From NCBI GenBank assembly GCA_932294295.1, contig OW028574.1, positions 26,730,145 to 26,794,144 of the forward strand: a DNA stretch of 64,000 nt. Reading direction: 5' to 3'. A program made the translations under genes and the position numbers. Positions within the stretch are counted from its first letter, which is position 1, and every line of letters starts with the position of its first letter. Shown piece by piece: positions 36,401 through 49,600 of this stretch. Below the pieces are notes generated by a model that was given only the letters and a program-made list of their open reading frames with translations, was not told the DNA's origin and searched no databases. The DNA comes from Alitta virens. Taxonomy: Eukaryota; Annelida; Polychaeta; Phyllodocida; Nereididae.

Positions 36401-39060
36401 GACAGCTTAATGTTGACAGCCTAATGTTGACAGCTAAATGTTGACAGCTAAATGTTGACAGCTTAATGTTGACAGCTTAATGTTAACAGCTTAATGTTGA
36501 CAGCTTAATGTTGACAGCTTTATGTTGACAGCTTAATGTTGACAGCTTAATGTTGACAGCTTAATGTTGACAGCCTAAAGTTGACAGCCTAATGTTGACA
36601 GCTTAATGTTGTTGACGGTTAATTTTGACAGCTTAATGTTGTTGACAGCTTAATGTTGTTGCCAGCTTAATGTTGTTGACAGCTTAATGTTGACAGCCTA
36701 ATATTGTTGACAGTTACTTTTGACAGCTTAATGTTGTTGACAGCTTAATGTTGTTGACAGCTTAATGTTGACAGCTTAATGTTGACACCTTAATGTTGAC
36801 AGCTTAATGTTGACAGCTTGATGTTGACAGCCTAAAGTTGACAGCCTAATGTTGACAGCTTAATGTTGTTGACGGTTAATTTTGACAGCTTAATGTTGTT
36901 GACAGCTTAATGTTGTTGCCAGCTTAATGTTGTTGACAGCTTAATGTTGACAGCCTAATATTGTTGACAGTTAATTTTGACAGCTTAATGTTGTTGATAG
37001 CTTAATGTTGTTGACAGCTTAATGTTGTTGACAGCTTAATGTTGTTGACAGCTTCATGTTGACAGCTTAATGTTGACAGCTTAATGTTGACAGCTTAATG
37101 TTGACAGCTTAATGTTGACAGCTTAATGTTGACAGCTTAATGTTGACAGCTTAATGTTGACATCTTAATGTTGACAGCTTAATGTTGACAGCTTAATGTT
37201 GACAGCTTAATGTTGACAGCTTAATGTTGACAGCTTAATGGTGACAGCTTAATGTTGTTGATAGCTTAATGTTGTTGATAGCTTAATGTTGACAGCATAA
37301 TGTTGTTGACAGCTTAATGTTGTTGATAGCTTAATGTTGTTGATAGCTTAATGTTGACAGCTTAATGTTGACAGCTTAATGTTGTTGACAGCTTAATGTT
37401 GACAGCTTAATGTTGACAGCTTAATGTTGACAGCTTAATGTTGACAGCTTAATGTTGACAGCTTAATGTTGACAGCTTACTGTTGACAGCTTATTGTTGA
37501 CAGCTTAATGTTGACAGCTTAGTGTTGACAGCCTAATGTTGACAGCCTAATGTTGACAGCTTAATGTTGACAGCTTAATGTTGACAGCTTAATGTTGACA
37601 GCTTAATGCTGACAGCTTAATGTTGACAGCCTATTGTTGACAGCTTAATGTTGTTGAAAGCTTAATGTTGACAGCTTAATGTTGACAGCTTAATGTTGAC
37701 AGCTTAATGTTGTTAACTGTTAATGTTGTTAACTGTTAATGTTGTTAACTGTTAATGTTGTTAACTGTTAATGTTGTAAACTGTTAATGTTGTTAACTGT
37801 TAATGTTGTTAACTGTTAATGCTGTTAACTGTTAATGCTGTTAACTGTTAATGTTGCCAGCTTAATGTTGTTGCCAGCTTAATGTTGTTGACAGCTTAAT
37901 GTTGACAGCCTAATGTTGTTGACGGTTAATTTTGACAACTTAATTTTCACAACTTAATGTTGACAGCTCAATGTTGACAGCTTAATGTTGTTGACAGCTT
38001 AATGTTGTTGATAGCTTAATGTTGTTGATAGCTTAATGTTGACAGCTTAATGTTGACAGCTTAATGTTGACAGCTTAATGTTGACAGCTTATTGTTGACA
38101 GCTTATTGTTGACAGCTTAATGTTGACAGCTTAATGTTGACAGCTTAATGTTGTTAACTGTTAATGTTGTTAACTGTTAATGTTGTTAACTGTTAATGTT
38201 GTTAACTGTTAATATTGTAAACTGTTAATGTTGTTAACTGTTAATGTTGTTAACTGTTAATGTTGTTAACTGTTAATGTTGTTAACTGTTAATGTTGTTA
38301 ACTGTTAATGTTGCCAGCTTAATGTTGTTGCCAGCTTAATGTTGTTGACAGCTCAATGTTGACAGCTTAATGTTGTTGACAGCTTAATGTTGTTGATAGC
38401 TTAATGTTGTTGATAGCTTAATGTTGACAGCTTAATGTTGACAGCTTAATGTTGTTGACAGCTTAATGTTGACAGCTTAATGTTGACAGCTTAATGTTGA
38501 CAGCTTAATGTTGACAGCTTATTGTTGACAGCTTAATGTTGACAGCTTAATGTTGACAGCTTAATGTTGACAGCTTAATGTTGACAGCTTAATGTTGACA
38601 GCTTAATGTTGACAGCCTAAAGTTGACAGCCTAATGTTGACAGCTTAATGTTGTTGACGGTTAATTTTGACAGCTTAATGTTGTTGACAGCTTAATGTTG
38701 TTGCCAGCTTAATGTTGTTGACAGCTTAATGTTGACAGCCTAATATTGTTGACAGTTAATTTTGACAGCTTAATGTTGTTGACAGCTTAATGTTGTTGAC
38801 AGCTTAATGTTGACAGCCTAAAGTTGACAGCCTAATGTTGACAGCTTAATGTTGTTGACGGTTAATTTTGACAGCTTAATGTTGTTGACAGCTTAATGTT
38901 GTTGCCAGCTTAATGTTGTTGACAGCTTAATGTTGACAGCCTAATATTGTTGACAGTTAATTTTGACAGCTTAATGTTGACAGCTTATTGTTGACAGCTT
39001 ATTGTTGACAGCTTAATGTTGACAGCTTAGTGTTGACAGCCTAATGTTGACAGCCTAATG
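33421..39060 (+). repeat. Module H, copy 1 (B, C, A and D/E units)
   Basis: A B block, a C block (33,941), an A-like block (34,806), a divergent D stretch with two GGTGACAGC units (about 35,600) and GCGTATTG (about 35,833), and E units. Anchors are at 34,806, 36,614, 36,871, 37,921, 38,656 and 38,857. Private markers shared with the second copy are AGCTCCATG (about 35,313 and 43,336), AGCTTTATG (about 36,518 and 44,351), GTTACTTTTGAC (about 36,714 and 44,549), ACACCTTAATG (about 36,786 and 44,613), AGCTTGATG (about 36,817 and 44,650) and TTACTG (about 37,477 and 45,283). Offsets of paired anchors run from 8,062 down to 7,805. A GTTACCTG substitution at about 33,766 is private to this copy. 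Confidence 0.83.
36614..36980 (+). repeat. E module: anchor variant with TTTTGACAGC, local period 257 bp
   Basis: Here GACGG is followed by TTAATTTTGACAGC instead of the GACAAC/CACAAC pair. Then come TTGTTGACAGC, TTGTTGCCAGC, TTGTTGACAGC, GACAGCC, a CTAATATTGTTGACAG unit and another TTAATTTTGACAGC. Two copies are 257 bp apart (36,614 and 36,871). The same 257-bp pair occurs at 44,450 and 44,707. A closer pair, 201 bp apart, is at 38,656 and 38,857, and a single copy is at 46,463. The first copy in each 257-bp pair reads GTTACTTTTGAC where others read GTTAATTTTGAC. Confidence 0.83.
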
Positions 39061-39983
39061 TTGACAGCCTAAAGTTGACAGCTTAATGTTGACAGCTTAA
39101 TGTTGACAGCTTAATGTTGACAACTTATTGTTGACAGCTTAATGTTGACAGCTTAATGTTGACAGCCTAATGTTGACAGGCTAATGTTGACAGCTTAATG
39201 TTGACAGCTTAATGTTGACAGCTTAATGTTGACAGCTTAATGTTGACAGCTTAATGTTGTTAACTGTTAATGTTGTTAACTGTTAATGTTGTAAACTGTT
39301 AATGTTGCCAGCTTATTGTTGTTGACAGCTTAATGTTGTTGATAGCTTAATGTTGACAGCCTAATGTTGACAGGCTAATGTTGACAGCTTAATGTTGACA
39401 GCTTAATGTTGACAGCTTAATGTTGACAGCTTAATGTTGACAGCTTAATGTTGACAGCTTAATGTTGACAGCTTAATGTTGACAGCTTAATGTTGACAGC
39501 TTAATGTTGACAGCTTAATGGTGACAGCTTAATGGTGACAGCTTAATGGTGACAGCTTAATGTTGTTGATAGCTTAATGTTGTTGATAGCTTAATGTTGA
39601 CAGCATAATGTTGTTGACAGCTTAATGTTGTTGATAGCTTAATGTTGTTGATAGCTTAATGTTGACAGCTTAATGTTGACAGCTTAATGTTGTTGACAGC
39701 TTAATGTTGACAGCTTAAAGTTGACAGCTTAATGTTGACAGCTTAATGTTGACAGCTTATTGTTGACAGCGTATTGTTGACAGCTTAATGTTGACAGCTT
39801 AGTGTTGACAGCCTAATGTTGACAGCCTAATGTTGACAGCTTAATGTTGACAGCTTAATGTTGACAGCTTAATGTTGACAGCTTAATGCTGACAGCTTAA
39901 TGTTGACAGCCTATTGTTGACAGCTTAATGTTGTTGAGAGCTTAATGTTGACAGCTTAATGTTGACAGCTTAATGTTGACAGC
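39061..39983 (+). repeat. Module D, partial copy
   Basis: Starts at a CCTAAAGTTGAC unit and carries the D markers in the order seen at 29.4-30.36 kb: AACTTATTG, CCTAATG plus AGGCTAATG, a three-unit T-array with GCCAGCTTATTG, three ATGGTGACAGC units (about 39,520-39,550), AGCATAATG (about 39,603), GCGTATTG (CpG at 39,770), ATGCTGACAGC and the closing GAGAGC unit. An AAAGTTGAC unit at about 39,718 is private. Its position between module H copy 1 and module G copy 3 shows that D, G and H form a larger repeat of roughly 8-10 kb. Confidence 0.8.
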
Positions 39984-41482
39984 TTAATGTTGTTAACTGT
40001 TAATGTTGTTAACTGTTAATGTTGTTAACTGTTAATGTTGTTAACTGTTAATGTTGTTAACTGTTAATGTTGTTAACTGTTAATGTTGTAAACTGTTAAT
40101 GTTGTAAACTGTTAATGTTGTTAACTGTTAATGTTGTTAACTGTTAATGTTGCCAGCTTAATGTTGTTGCCAGCTTAATGTTGTTGACAGCTTAATGTTG
40201 ACAGCCTAATGTTGTTGACGGTTAATTTTGACAACTTAATTTTCACAACTTAATGTTGACAGCTCAATGTTGACAGCTTAATGTTGTTGACAGCTTAATG
40301 TTGTTGATAGCTTAATGTTGTTGATAGCTTAATGTTGACAGCTTATTGTTGACAGCTTAATGTTGACAGCTTAATGTTGACAGCTTAATGTTGACAGCCT
40401 AATGTTGACAGCTTAAAGTTGACAGCTTAATGTTGACAGGCTAATGTTGACAGCTTAATGTTGACAGCTTAATGTTGACAGCTTAATGTTGACAGCTTAA
40501 TGTTGACAGCTTAATGTTGACAGCTTAATGTTGACAGCTTAATGTTGTTAACTGTTAATGTTGTTAACTGTTAATGTTGTAAACTGTTAATGTTGCCAGC
40601 TTATTGTTGTTGACAGCTTAATGTTGTTGATAGCTTAATGTTGACAGCTTAATGTTGACAGCTTAATGTTGTTGACAGCCTAATTTTGTTGACTGCTTAA
40701 TGTTGACAGCTTAATGTTGACAGCTTAATGTTGACAGCTTAATGTTGACACCTTAATGTTGACAGCTTAATGTTGACAGCTTAATGTTGACAGCTTAATG
40801 TTGACAGCTTAATGTTGACAGCTTAATGTTGTTAACTGTTAATGTTGTAAACTGCTAATGTTGCCAGCTTATTGTTGTTGACAGCTTAATGTTGTTGATA
40901 GCTTAATGTTGACAGCTTAATGTTGTTGACAGCTTAATTTTGTTGACAGCTTAATGTTGACAGCTTAATGTTGACAGCTTAATGTTGACAGCTTAATGTT
41001 GACAGCTTAATGTTGACAGCTTAATGTTGACAGCTTAATGTTGACAGCCTAATGTTGACAGCTAAATGTTGACAGCTAAATGTTGACAGCTTAATGTTGA
41101 CAGCTTAATGTTGACAGCTTAATGTTAACAGCTTAATGTTGACAGCTTAATGTTGACAGCCTAATGTTGTTGACGGTTAATTTTGACAACTTAATTTTCA
41201 CAACTTAATGTTGACAGCTCAATGTTGACAGCTTAATGTTGTTGACAGCTTAATGTTGTTGATAGCTTAATGTTGTTGATAGCTTAATGTTGACAGCTTA
41301 ATGTTGACAGCTTAATGTTGTTGACAGCTTAATGTTGACAGCTTAATGTTGACAGCTTAATGTTGACAGCTTAATGTTGACAGCTTAATGTTGACAGCTT
41401 AATGTTGACAGCTTAATGTTGACAGCTTATTGTTGACAGCTTATTGTTGACAGCTTAATGTTGACAGCTTAATGTTGACAGC
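39984..41482 (+). repeat. Module G, copy 3
   Basis: Same order as the two adjacent copies at 30,357-33,420: anchors 40,217 and 41,172, GCCTAATTTT at 40,678 and the GTTAACAGC marker at about 41,122. The distance between those last two markers is 440 bp here against 470 bp in copies 1 and 2, a loss equal to one 14-mer and one 16-mer. This copy keeps TTTTCACAAC in its first anchor, as in copy 1. An ACACCTTAATG variant is at about 40,748. Confidence 0.85.
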
Positions 41483-44400
41483 TTAATGTTGTTAACTGTT
41501 AATGTTGTTAACTGTTAATGTTGTTAACTGTTAATGTTGTTAACTGTTAATGTTGTTAACTGTTAATATTGTAAACTGTTAATGTTGTTAACTGTTAATG
41601 TTGTTAACTGTTAATGTTGTTAACTGTTAATGTTGTTAACTGTTAATGTTGTTAACTGTTAATGTTGCCAGCTTAATGTTGTTGCCAGCTTAATGTTGTT
41701 GACAGCTCAATGTTGACAGCTTAATGTTGTTGACAGCTTAATGTTGTTGATAGCTTAATGTTGTTGATAGCTTAATGTTGACAGCTTAATGTTGTTAACT
41801 GTTAATGTTGTTAACTGTTAATGTTGTTAACTGTTAATATTGTAAACTGTTAATGTTGTTAACTGTTAATGTTGTTAACTGTTAATGTTGTTAACTGTTA
41901 ATGTTGTTAACTGTTAATGTTGCCAGCTTAATGTTGTTACCAGCTTAATGTTGTTGACAGCTTAATGTTGACATCCTAATGTTGTTGACGGTTAATTTTG
42001 ACAACTTAATTTTCACAACTTAATGTTGACAGCTTAATGTTGACAGCTTAATGTTGTTGACAGCTTAATGTTGTTGATAGCTTAATGTTGTTGATAGCTT
42101 AATGTTGACAGCTTAATGTTGACAGCTTAATGTTGACAGCTTAATGTTGTTGACAGCTTAATGTTGACAGCTTAATGTTGACAGCTTAATGTTGACAGCT
42201 TAATGTTGACAGCTTATTGTTGACAGCTTAATGTTGACAGCTTAATGTTGACAGCTTAATGTTGACAGCCTAATGTTGACAGCCTAAGGTTGACAGCTTA
42301 AGGTTGACAGCTTAATGTTGACAGCTTAATGTTGACAACTTATTGTTGACAGCTTAATGTTGACAGCTTAATGTTGACAGCCTAATGTTGACAGGCTAAT
42401 GTTGACAGCTTAATGTTGACAGCTTAATGTTGACAGCTTATTGTTGACAGCTTATTGTTGACAGCTTAATGTTGACAGCTTAGTGTTGACAGCCTAATGT
42501 TGACAGCCTAATGTTGACAGCTTAATGTTGACAGCTTAATGTTGACAGCTTAATGTTGACAGCTTAATGTTGACAGCCTATTGTTGACAGCTTAATGTTG
42601 TTGAAAGCTTAATGTTGACAGCTTAATGTTGACAGCTTAATGTTGACAGCTTAATGTTGTTAACTGTTAATGTTGTTAACTGTTAATGTTGTTAACTGTT
42701 AATGTTGTTAACTGTTAATGTTGTTAACTGTTAATGTTGTAAACTGTTAATGTTGTTAACTGTTAATGTTGTTAACTGTTAATGTTGTTAACTGTTAATG
42801 TTGCCAGCTTAATGTTGTTGCCAGCTTAATGTTGTTGACAGCTTAATGTTGACAGCCTAATGTTGTTGACGGTTAATTTTGACAACTTAATTTTCACAAC
42901 TTAATGTTGACAGCTCAATGTTGACAGCTTAATGTTGTTGACAGCTTAATGTTGTTGATAGCTTAATGTTGTTGACAGCTTAATGTTGACAGCTTAATGT
43001 TGACAGCTTAATGTTGTTGACAGCTTAATGTTGTTGACAGCTTAATGTTGACAGCTTAATGTTGACAGCTTAATGTTGACAGCTTAATGTTGACAGCTTA
43101 ATGTTGACAACTTATTGTTGACAGCTTAATGTTGACAGCTTATTGTTGACAGCTTAATGTTGACAGCTTAATGTTGACAGCTTAATGTTGACAGCCTAAT
43201 GTTGACAGCCTAAAGTTGACAGCTTAATGTTGACAGCTTAATGTTGACAGCTTAATGTTGACATCTTATTGTTGACAGCTTAATGTTGACAGCCTAATGT
43301 TGACAGGCTAATGTTGACAGCTTAATGTTGACAGCTCCATGTTGACAGCTTAATGTTGACAGCTTAATGTTGACAGCTTAATGTTGACAGCTTAATGTTG
43401 TTAACTGTTAATGTTGTTAACTGTTAATGTTGTAAACTGTTAATGTTGCCAGCTTATTGTTGTTGACAGCTTAATGTTGTTGATAGCTTAATGTTGACAG
43501 CCTAATGTTGACAGCTTAATGTTGACAGCTTAATGTTGACAGCTTAATGTTGACAGCTTAATGTTGACAGCTTAATGTTGACAGCTTAATGTTGACAGCT
43601 TAATGTTGACAGCTTAATGGTGACAGCTTAATGGTGACAGCTTAATGGTGACAGCTTAATGTTGTTGATAGCTTAATGTTGTTGATAGCTTAATGTTGAC
43701 AGCATAATGTTGTTGACAGCTTAATGTTGTTGATAGCTTAATGTTGTTGATAGCTTAATGTTGACAGCTTAATGTTGACAGCTTAATGTTGTTGACAGCT
43801 TAATGTTGACAGCTTAATGTTGACAGCTTAATGTTGACAGCTTAATGTTGACAGCTTATTGTTGACAGCGTATTGTTGACAGCTTAATGTTGACAGCTTA
43901 ATGTTGACAGCTTAATGTTGACAGCCTAATGTTGACAGCCTAAAGTTGACAGCTTAATGTTGACAGGCTAATGTTGACAGCTTAATGTTGACAGCTTAAT
44001 GTTGACAGCTTAATGTTGACAGCTTAATGTTGACAGCTTAATGTTGTTGATAGCTTAATGTTGACAGCTTAATGTTGACAGCTTAATGTTGTTGACAGCC
44101 TAATTTTGTTGACAGCTTAATGTTGACAGCTTAATGTTGACAGCTTAATGTTGACAGCTTAATGTTGACAGCTTAATGTTGACAGCTTAATGTTGACAGC
44201 TTAATGTTGACAGCTTAATGTTGACAGCTTAATGTTGACAGCTTAATGTTGACAGCCTAATGTTGACAGCTAAATGTTCACAGCTAAATGTTGACAGCTT
44301 AATGTTGACAGCTTAATGTTAACAGCTTAATGTTGACAGCTTAATGTTGACAGCTTTATGTTGACAGCTTAATGTTGACAGCTTAATGTTGACAGCTTAA

Positions 44401-46667
44401 TGTTGACAGCCTAAAGTTGACAGCCTAATGTTGACAGCTTAATGTTGTTGACGGTTAATTTTGACAGCTTAATGTTGTTGACAGCTTGATGTTGTTGCCA
44501 GCTTAATGTTGTTGACAGCTTAATGTTGACAGCCTAATATTGTTGACAGTTACTTTTGACAGCTTAATGTTGTTGACAGCTTAATGTTGTTGACAGCTTA
44601 ATGTTGACAGCTTAATGTTGACACCTTAATGTTGACAGCTTAATGTTGACAGCTTGATGTTGACAGCCTAAAGTTGACAGCCTAATGTTGACAGCTTAAT
44701 GTTGTTGACGGTTAATTTTGACAGCTTAATGTTGTTGACAGCTTAATGTTGTTGCCAGCTTAATGTTGTTGACAGCTTAATGTTGACAGCCTAATATTGT
44801 TGACAGTTAATTTTGACAGCTTAATGTTGTTGATAGCTTAATGTTGTTGACAGCTTAATGTTGTTGACAGCTTAATGTTGACAGCTTAATGTTGACAGCT
44901 TAATGTTGACAGCTTAATGTTGACAGCTTAATGTTGACAGCTTAATGTTGACAGCTTAATGTTGACAGCTTAATGTTGACAGCTTAATGTTGACAGCTTA
45001 ATGTTGACATCTTAATGTTGACAGCTTAATGTTGACAGCTTAATGTTGACAGCTTAATGGTGACAGCTTAATGTTGTTGATAGCTTAATGTTGTTGATAG
45101 CTTAATGTTGACAGCATAATGTTGTTGACAGCTTAATGTTGTTGATAGCTTAATGTTGTTGATAGCTTAATGTTGACAGCTTAATGTTGACAGCTTAATG
45201 TTGTTGACAGCTTAATGTTGACAGCTTAATGTTGACAGCTTAATGTTGACAGCTTAATGTTGACAGCTTAATGTTGACAGCTTACTGTTGACAGCTTATT
45301 GTTGACAGCTTAATGTTGACAGCTTAGTGTTGACAGCCTAATGTTGACAGCCTAATGTTGACAGCTTAATGTTGACAGCTTAATGTTGACAGCTTAATGT
45401 TGACAGCTTAATGCTGACAGCTTAATGTTGACAGCCTATTGTTGACAGCTTAATGTTGTTGAAAGCTTAATGTTGACAGCTTAATGTTGACAGCTTAATG
45501 TTGACAGCTTAATGTTGTTAACTGTTAATGTTGTTAACTGTTAATGTTGTTAACTGTTAATGTTGTTAACTGTTAATGTTGTAAACTGTTAATGTTGTTA
45601 ACTGTTAATGTTGTTAACTGTTAATGCTGTTAACTGTTAATGCTGTTAACTGTTAATGTTGCCAGCTTAATGTTGTTGCCAGCTTAATGTTGTTGACAGC
45701 TTAATGTTGACAGCCTAATGTTGTTGACGGTTAATTTTGACAACTTAATTTTCACAACTTAATGTTGACAGCTCAATGTTGACAGCTTAATGTTGTTGAC
45801 AGCTTAATGTTGTTGATAGCTTAATGTTGTTGATAGCTTAATGTTGACAGCTTAATGTTGACAGCTTAATGTTGACAGCTTAATGTTGACAGCTTATTGT
45901 TGACAGCTTATTGTTGACAGCTTAATGTTGACAGCTTAATGTTGACAGCTTAATGTTGTTAACTGTTAATGTTGTTAACTGTTAATGTTGTTAACTGTTA
46001 ATGTTGTTAACTGTTAATGTTGTTAACTGTTAATATTGTAAACTGTTAATGTTGTTAACTGTTAATGTTGTTAACTGTTAATGTTGTTAACTGTTAATGT
46101 TGTTAACTGTTAATGTTGTTAACTGTTAATGTTGCCAGCTTAATGTTGTTGCCAGCTTAATGTTGTTGACAGCTCAATGTTGACAGCTTAATGTTGTTGA
46201 CAGCTTAATGTTGTTGATAGCTTAATGTTGTTGATAGCTTAATGTTGACAGCTTAATGTTGACAGCTTAATGTTGTTGACAGCTTAATGTTGACAGCTTA
46301 ATGTTGACAGCTTAATGTTGACAGCTTAATGTTGACAGCTTATTGTTGACAGCTTAATGTTGACAGCTTAATGTTGACAGCTTAATGTTGACAGCTTAAT
46401 GTTGACAGCTTAATGTTGACAGCCTAAAGTTGACAGCCTAATGTTGACAGCTTAATGTTGTTGACGGTTAATTTTGACAGCTTAATGTTGTTGACAGCTT
46501 AATGTTGTTGCCAGCTTAATGTTGTTGACAGCTTAATGTTGACAGCCTAATATTGTTGACAGTTAATTTTGACAGCTTAATGTTGACAGCTTATTGTTGA
46601 CAGCTTATTGTTGACAGCTTAATGTTGACAGCTTAGTGTTGACAGCCTAATGTTGACAGCCTAATGT
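41483..46667 (+). repeat. Module H, copy 2
   Basis: Repeats 33,421-39,060 with anchors 41,987, 42,868, 44,450, 44,707, 45,726 and 46,463. It is shorter than copy 1. Two hundred and twenty-six bp are missing between anchors 42,868 and 44,450, and only one E unit is present at the right end (46,463), where copy 1 has two. Private changes include ACATCTTATTG (about 43,263), GTTCACAGC in a TAAATG unit (about 44,277) and AGCTTGATGTTGTTGCC (about 44,490). Similarity to copy 1 ends after the TTATTG pair, TTAGTG and CCTAATG pair at about 46,667. Confidence 0.83.
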
Positions 46668-49600
46668 TGACAGCTTAATGTTGACAGCTTAATGTTGACA
46701 GCTTAATGTTGACAGCTTAATGTTGACAGCCTATTGTTGACAGCTTAATGTTGTTGAAAGCTTAATGTTGACAGCTTAATGTTGTTAACTGTTAATGTTG
46801 TTAACTGTTAATGTTGTTAACTGTTAATGTTGTTAACTGTTAATGTTGTTAACTGTTAATGTTGTAAACTGTTAATGTTGTTAACTGTTAATGTTGTTAA
46901 CTGTTAATGTTGTTAACTGTTAATGTTGTTAACTGTTAATGTTGTTAACTGTTAATGTTGTAAACTGTTAATGTTGTTAACTGTTAATGTTGTTAACTGT
47001 TAATGCTGTTAACTGTTAATGCTGTTAACTGTTAATGTTGCCAGCTTAATGTTGTTGCCAGCTTAATGTTGTTGACAGCTTAATGTTGACAGCCTAATGT
47101 TGTTGACGGTTAATTTTGACAACTTAATTTTCACAACTTAATGTTGACAGCTCAATGTTGACAGCTTAATGTTGTTGACAGCTTAATGTTGTTGATAGCT
47201 TAATGTTGTTGATAGCTTAATGTTGACAGCTTAATGTTGACAGCTTAATGTTGTTGACAGCTTAATGTTGACAGCTTAATGTTGACAGCTTAATGTTGAC
47301 AGCTTAATGTTGACAGCTTATTGTTGACAGCTTATTGTTGACAGCTTAATGTTGACAGCTTAATGTTGACAGCTTAATGTTGTTAACTGTTAATGTTGTT
47401 AACTGTTAATGTTGTTAACTGTTAATGTTGTTAACTGTTAATGTTGTTAACTGTTAATGTTGTAAACTGTTAATGTTGTTAACTGTTAATGTTGTTAACT
47501 GTTAATGTTGTTAACTGTTAATGTTGTTAACTGTTAATGTTGTTAACTGTTAATGTTGTTAACTGTTAATGTTGTTAACTGTTAATGTTGCCAGCTTAAT
47601 GTTGTTGCCAGCTTAATGTTGTTGACAGCTCAATGTTGACAGCTTAATGTTGTTGACAGCTTAATGTTGTTGATAGCTTAATGTTGTTGATAGCTTAATG
47701 TTGACAGCTTAATGTTGTTAACTGTTAATGTTGTTAACTGTTAATGTTGTTAACTGTTAATATTGTAAACTGTTAATGTTGTTAACTGTTAATGTTGTTA
47801 ACTGTTAATGTTGTTAACTGTTAATGTTGTTAACTGTTAATGTTGCCAGCTTAATGTTGTTACCAGCTTAATGTTGTTGACAGCTTAATGTTGACATCCT
47901 AATGTTGTTGACGGTTAATTTTGACAACTTAATTTTGACAACTTAATGTTGACAGCTTAATGTTGACAGCTTAATGTTGACAGCTTAATGTTGTTGACAG
48001 CTTAATGTTGACAGCTTAATGTTGACAGCTTAATGTTGACAGCTTAATGTTGACAGCTTATTGTTGACAGCTTAATGTTGACAGCTTAATGTTGACAGCT
48101 TAATGTTGACAGCCTAATGTTGACAGCCTAAGGTTGACAGCTTAATGTTGACAGCTTAATGTTGACAGCTTAATGTTGACAACTTATTGTTGACAGCTTA
48201 ATGTTGACAGCTTAATGTTGACAGCCTAATGTTGACAGGCTAATGTTGACAGCTTAATGTTGACAGCTTAATGTTGACAGCTTATTGTTGACAGCTTATT
48301 GTTGACAGCTTAATGTTGACAGCTTAGTGTTGACAGCCTAATGTTGACAGCCTAATGTTGACAGCTTAATGTTGACAGCTTAATGTTGACAGCTTAATGT
48401 TGACAGCTTAATGTTGACAGCTTAATGTTGACAGCCTATTGTTGACAGCTTAATGTTGTTGAAAGCTTAATGTTGACAGCTTAATGTTGTTAACTGTTAA
48501 TGTTGTTAACTGTTAATGTTGTTAACTGTTAATGTTGTTAACTGTTAATGTTGTAAACTGTTAATGTTGTTAACTGTTAATGTTGTTAACTGTTAATGTT
48601 GTTAACTGTTAATGTTGTTAACTGTTAATGTTGTTAACTGTTAATGTTGTAAACTGTTAATGTTGTTAACTGTTAATGTTGTTAACTGTTAATGCTGTTA
48701 ACTGTTAATGCTGTTAACTGTTAATGTTGCCAGCTTAATGTTGTTGCCAGCTTAATGTTGTTGACAGCTTAATGTTGACAGCCTAATGTTGTTGACGGTT
48801 AATTTTGACAACTTAATTTTCACAACTTAATGTTGACAGCTCAATGTTGACAGCTTAATGTTGTTGACAGCTTAATGTTGTTGATAGCTTAATGTTGTTG
48901 ATAGCTTAATGTTGACAGCTTAATGTTGACAGCTTAATGTTGTTGACAGCTTAATGTTGACAGCTTAATGTTGACAGCTTAATGTTGACAGCTTAATGTT
49001 GACAGCTTAATGTTGACAGCTTAATGTTGACAGCTTAATGTTGACAGCCTAATGTTGACAGCCTAAGATTGACAGCTTAATGTTGACAGCTTAATGTTGA
49101 CAGCTTAATGTTGACAACTTATTGTTGACAGCTTAATGTTGACAGCTTAATGTTGACAGCCTAATGTTGACAGGCTAATGTTGACAGCTAAATGTTGACA
49201 GCTTAATGTTGACAGCTTATTGTTGACAGCTTATTGTTGACAGCTTAATGTTGACAGCTTAGTGTTGACAGCCTAATGTTGACAGCCTAATGTTGACAGC
49301 TTAATGTTGACAGCTTAATGTTGACAGCTCAATGTTGACAGCTTAATGTTGACAGCTTAATGTTGACAGCCTATTGTTGACAGCTTAATGTTGTTGAAAG
49401 CTTAATGTTGACAGCTTAATGTTGTTAACTGTTAATGTTGTTTACTGTTAATGTTGTTAACTGTTAATGTTGTTAACTGTTAATGTTGTAAACTGTTAAT
49501 GTTGTTAACTGTTAATGTTGTTAACTGTTAATGTTGTTAACTGTTAATGTTGTTAACTGTTAATGTTGTTAACTGTTAATGTTGTAAACTGTTAATGTTG

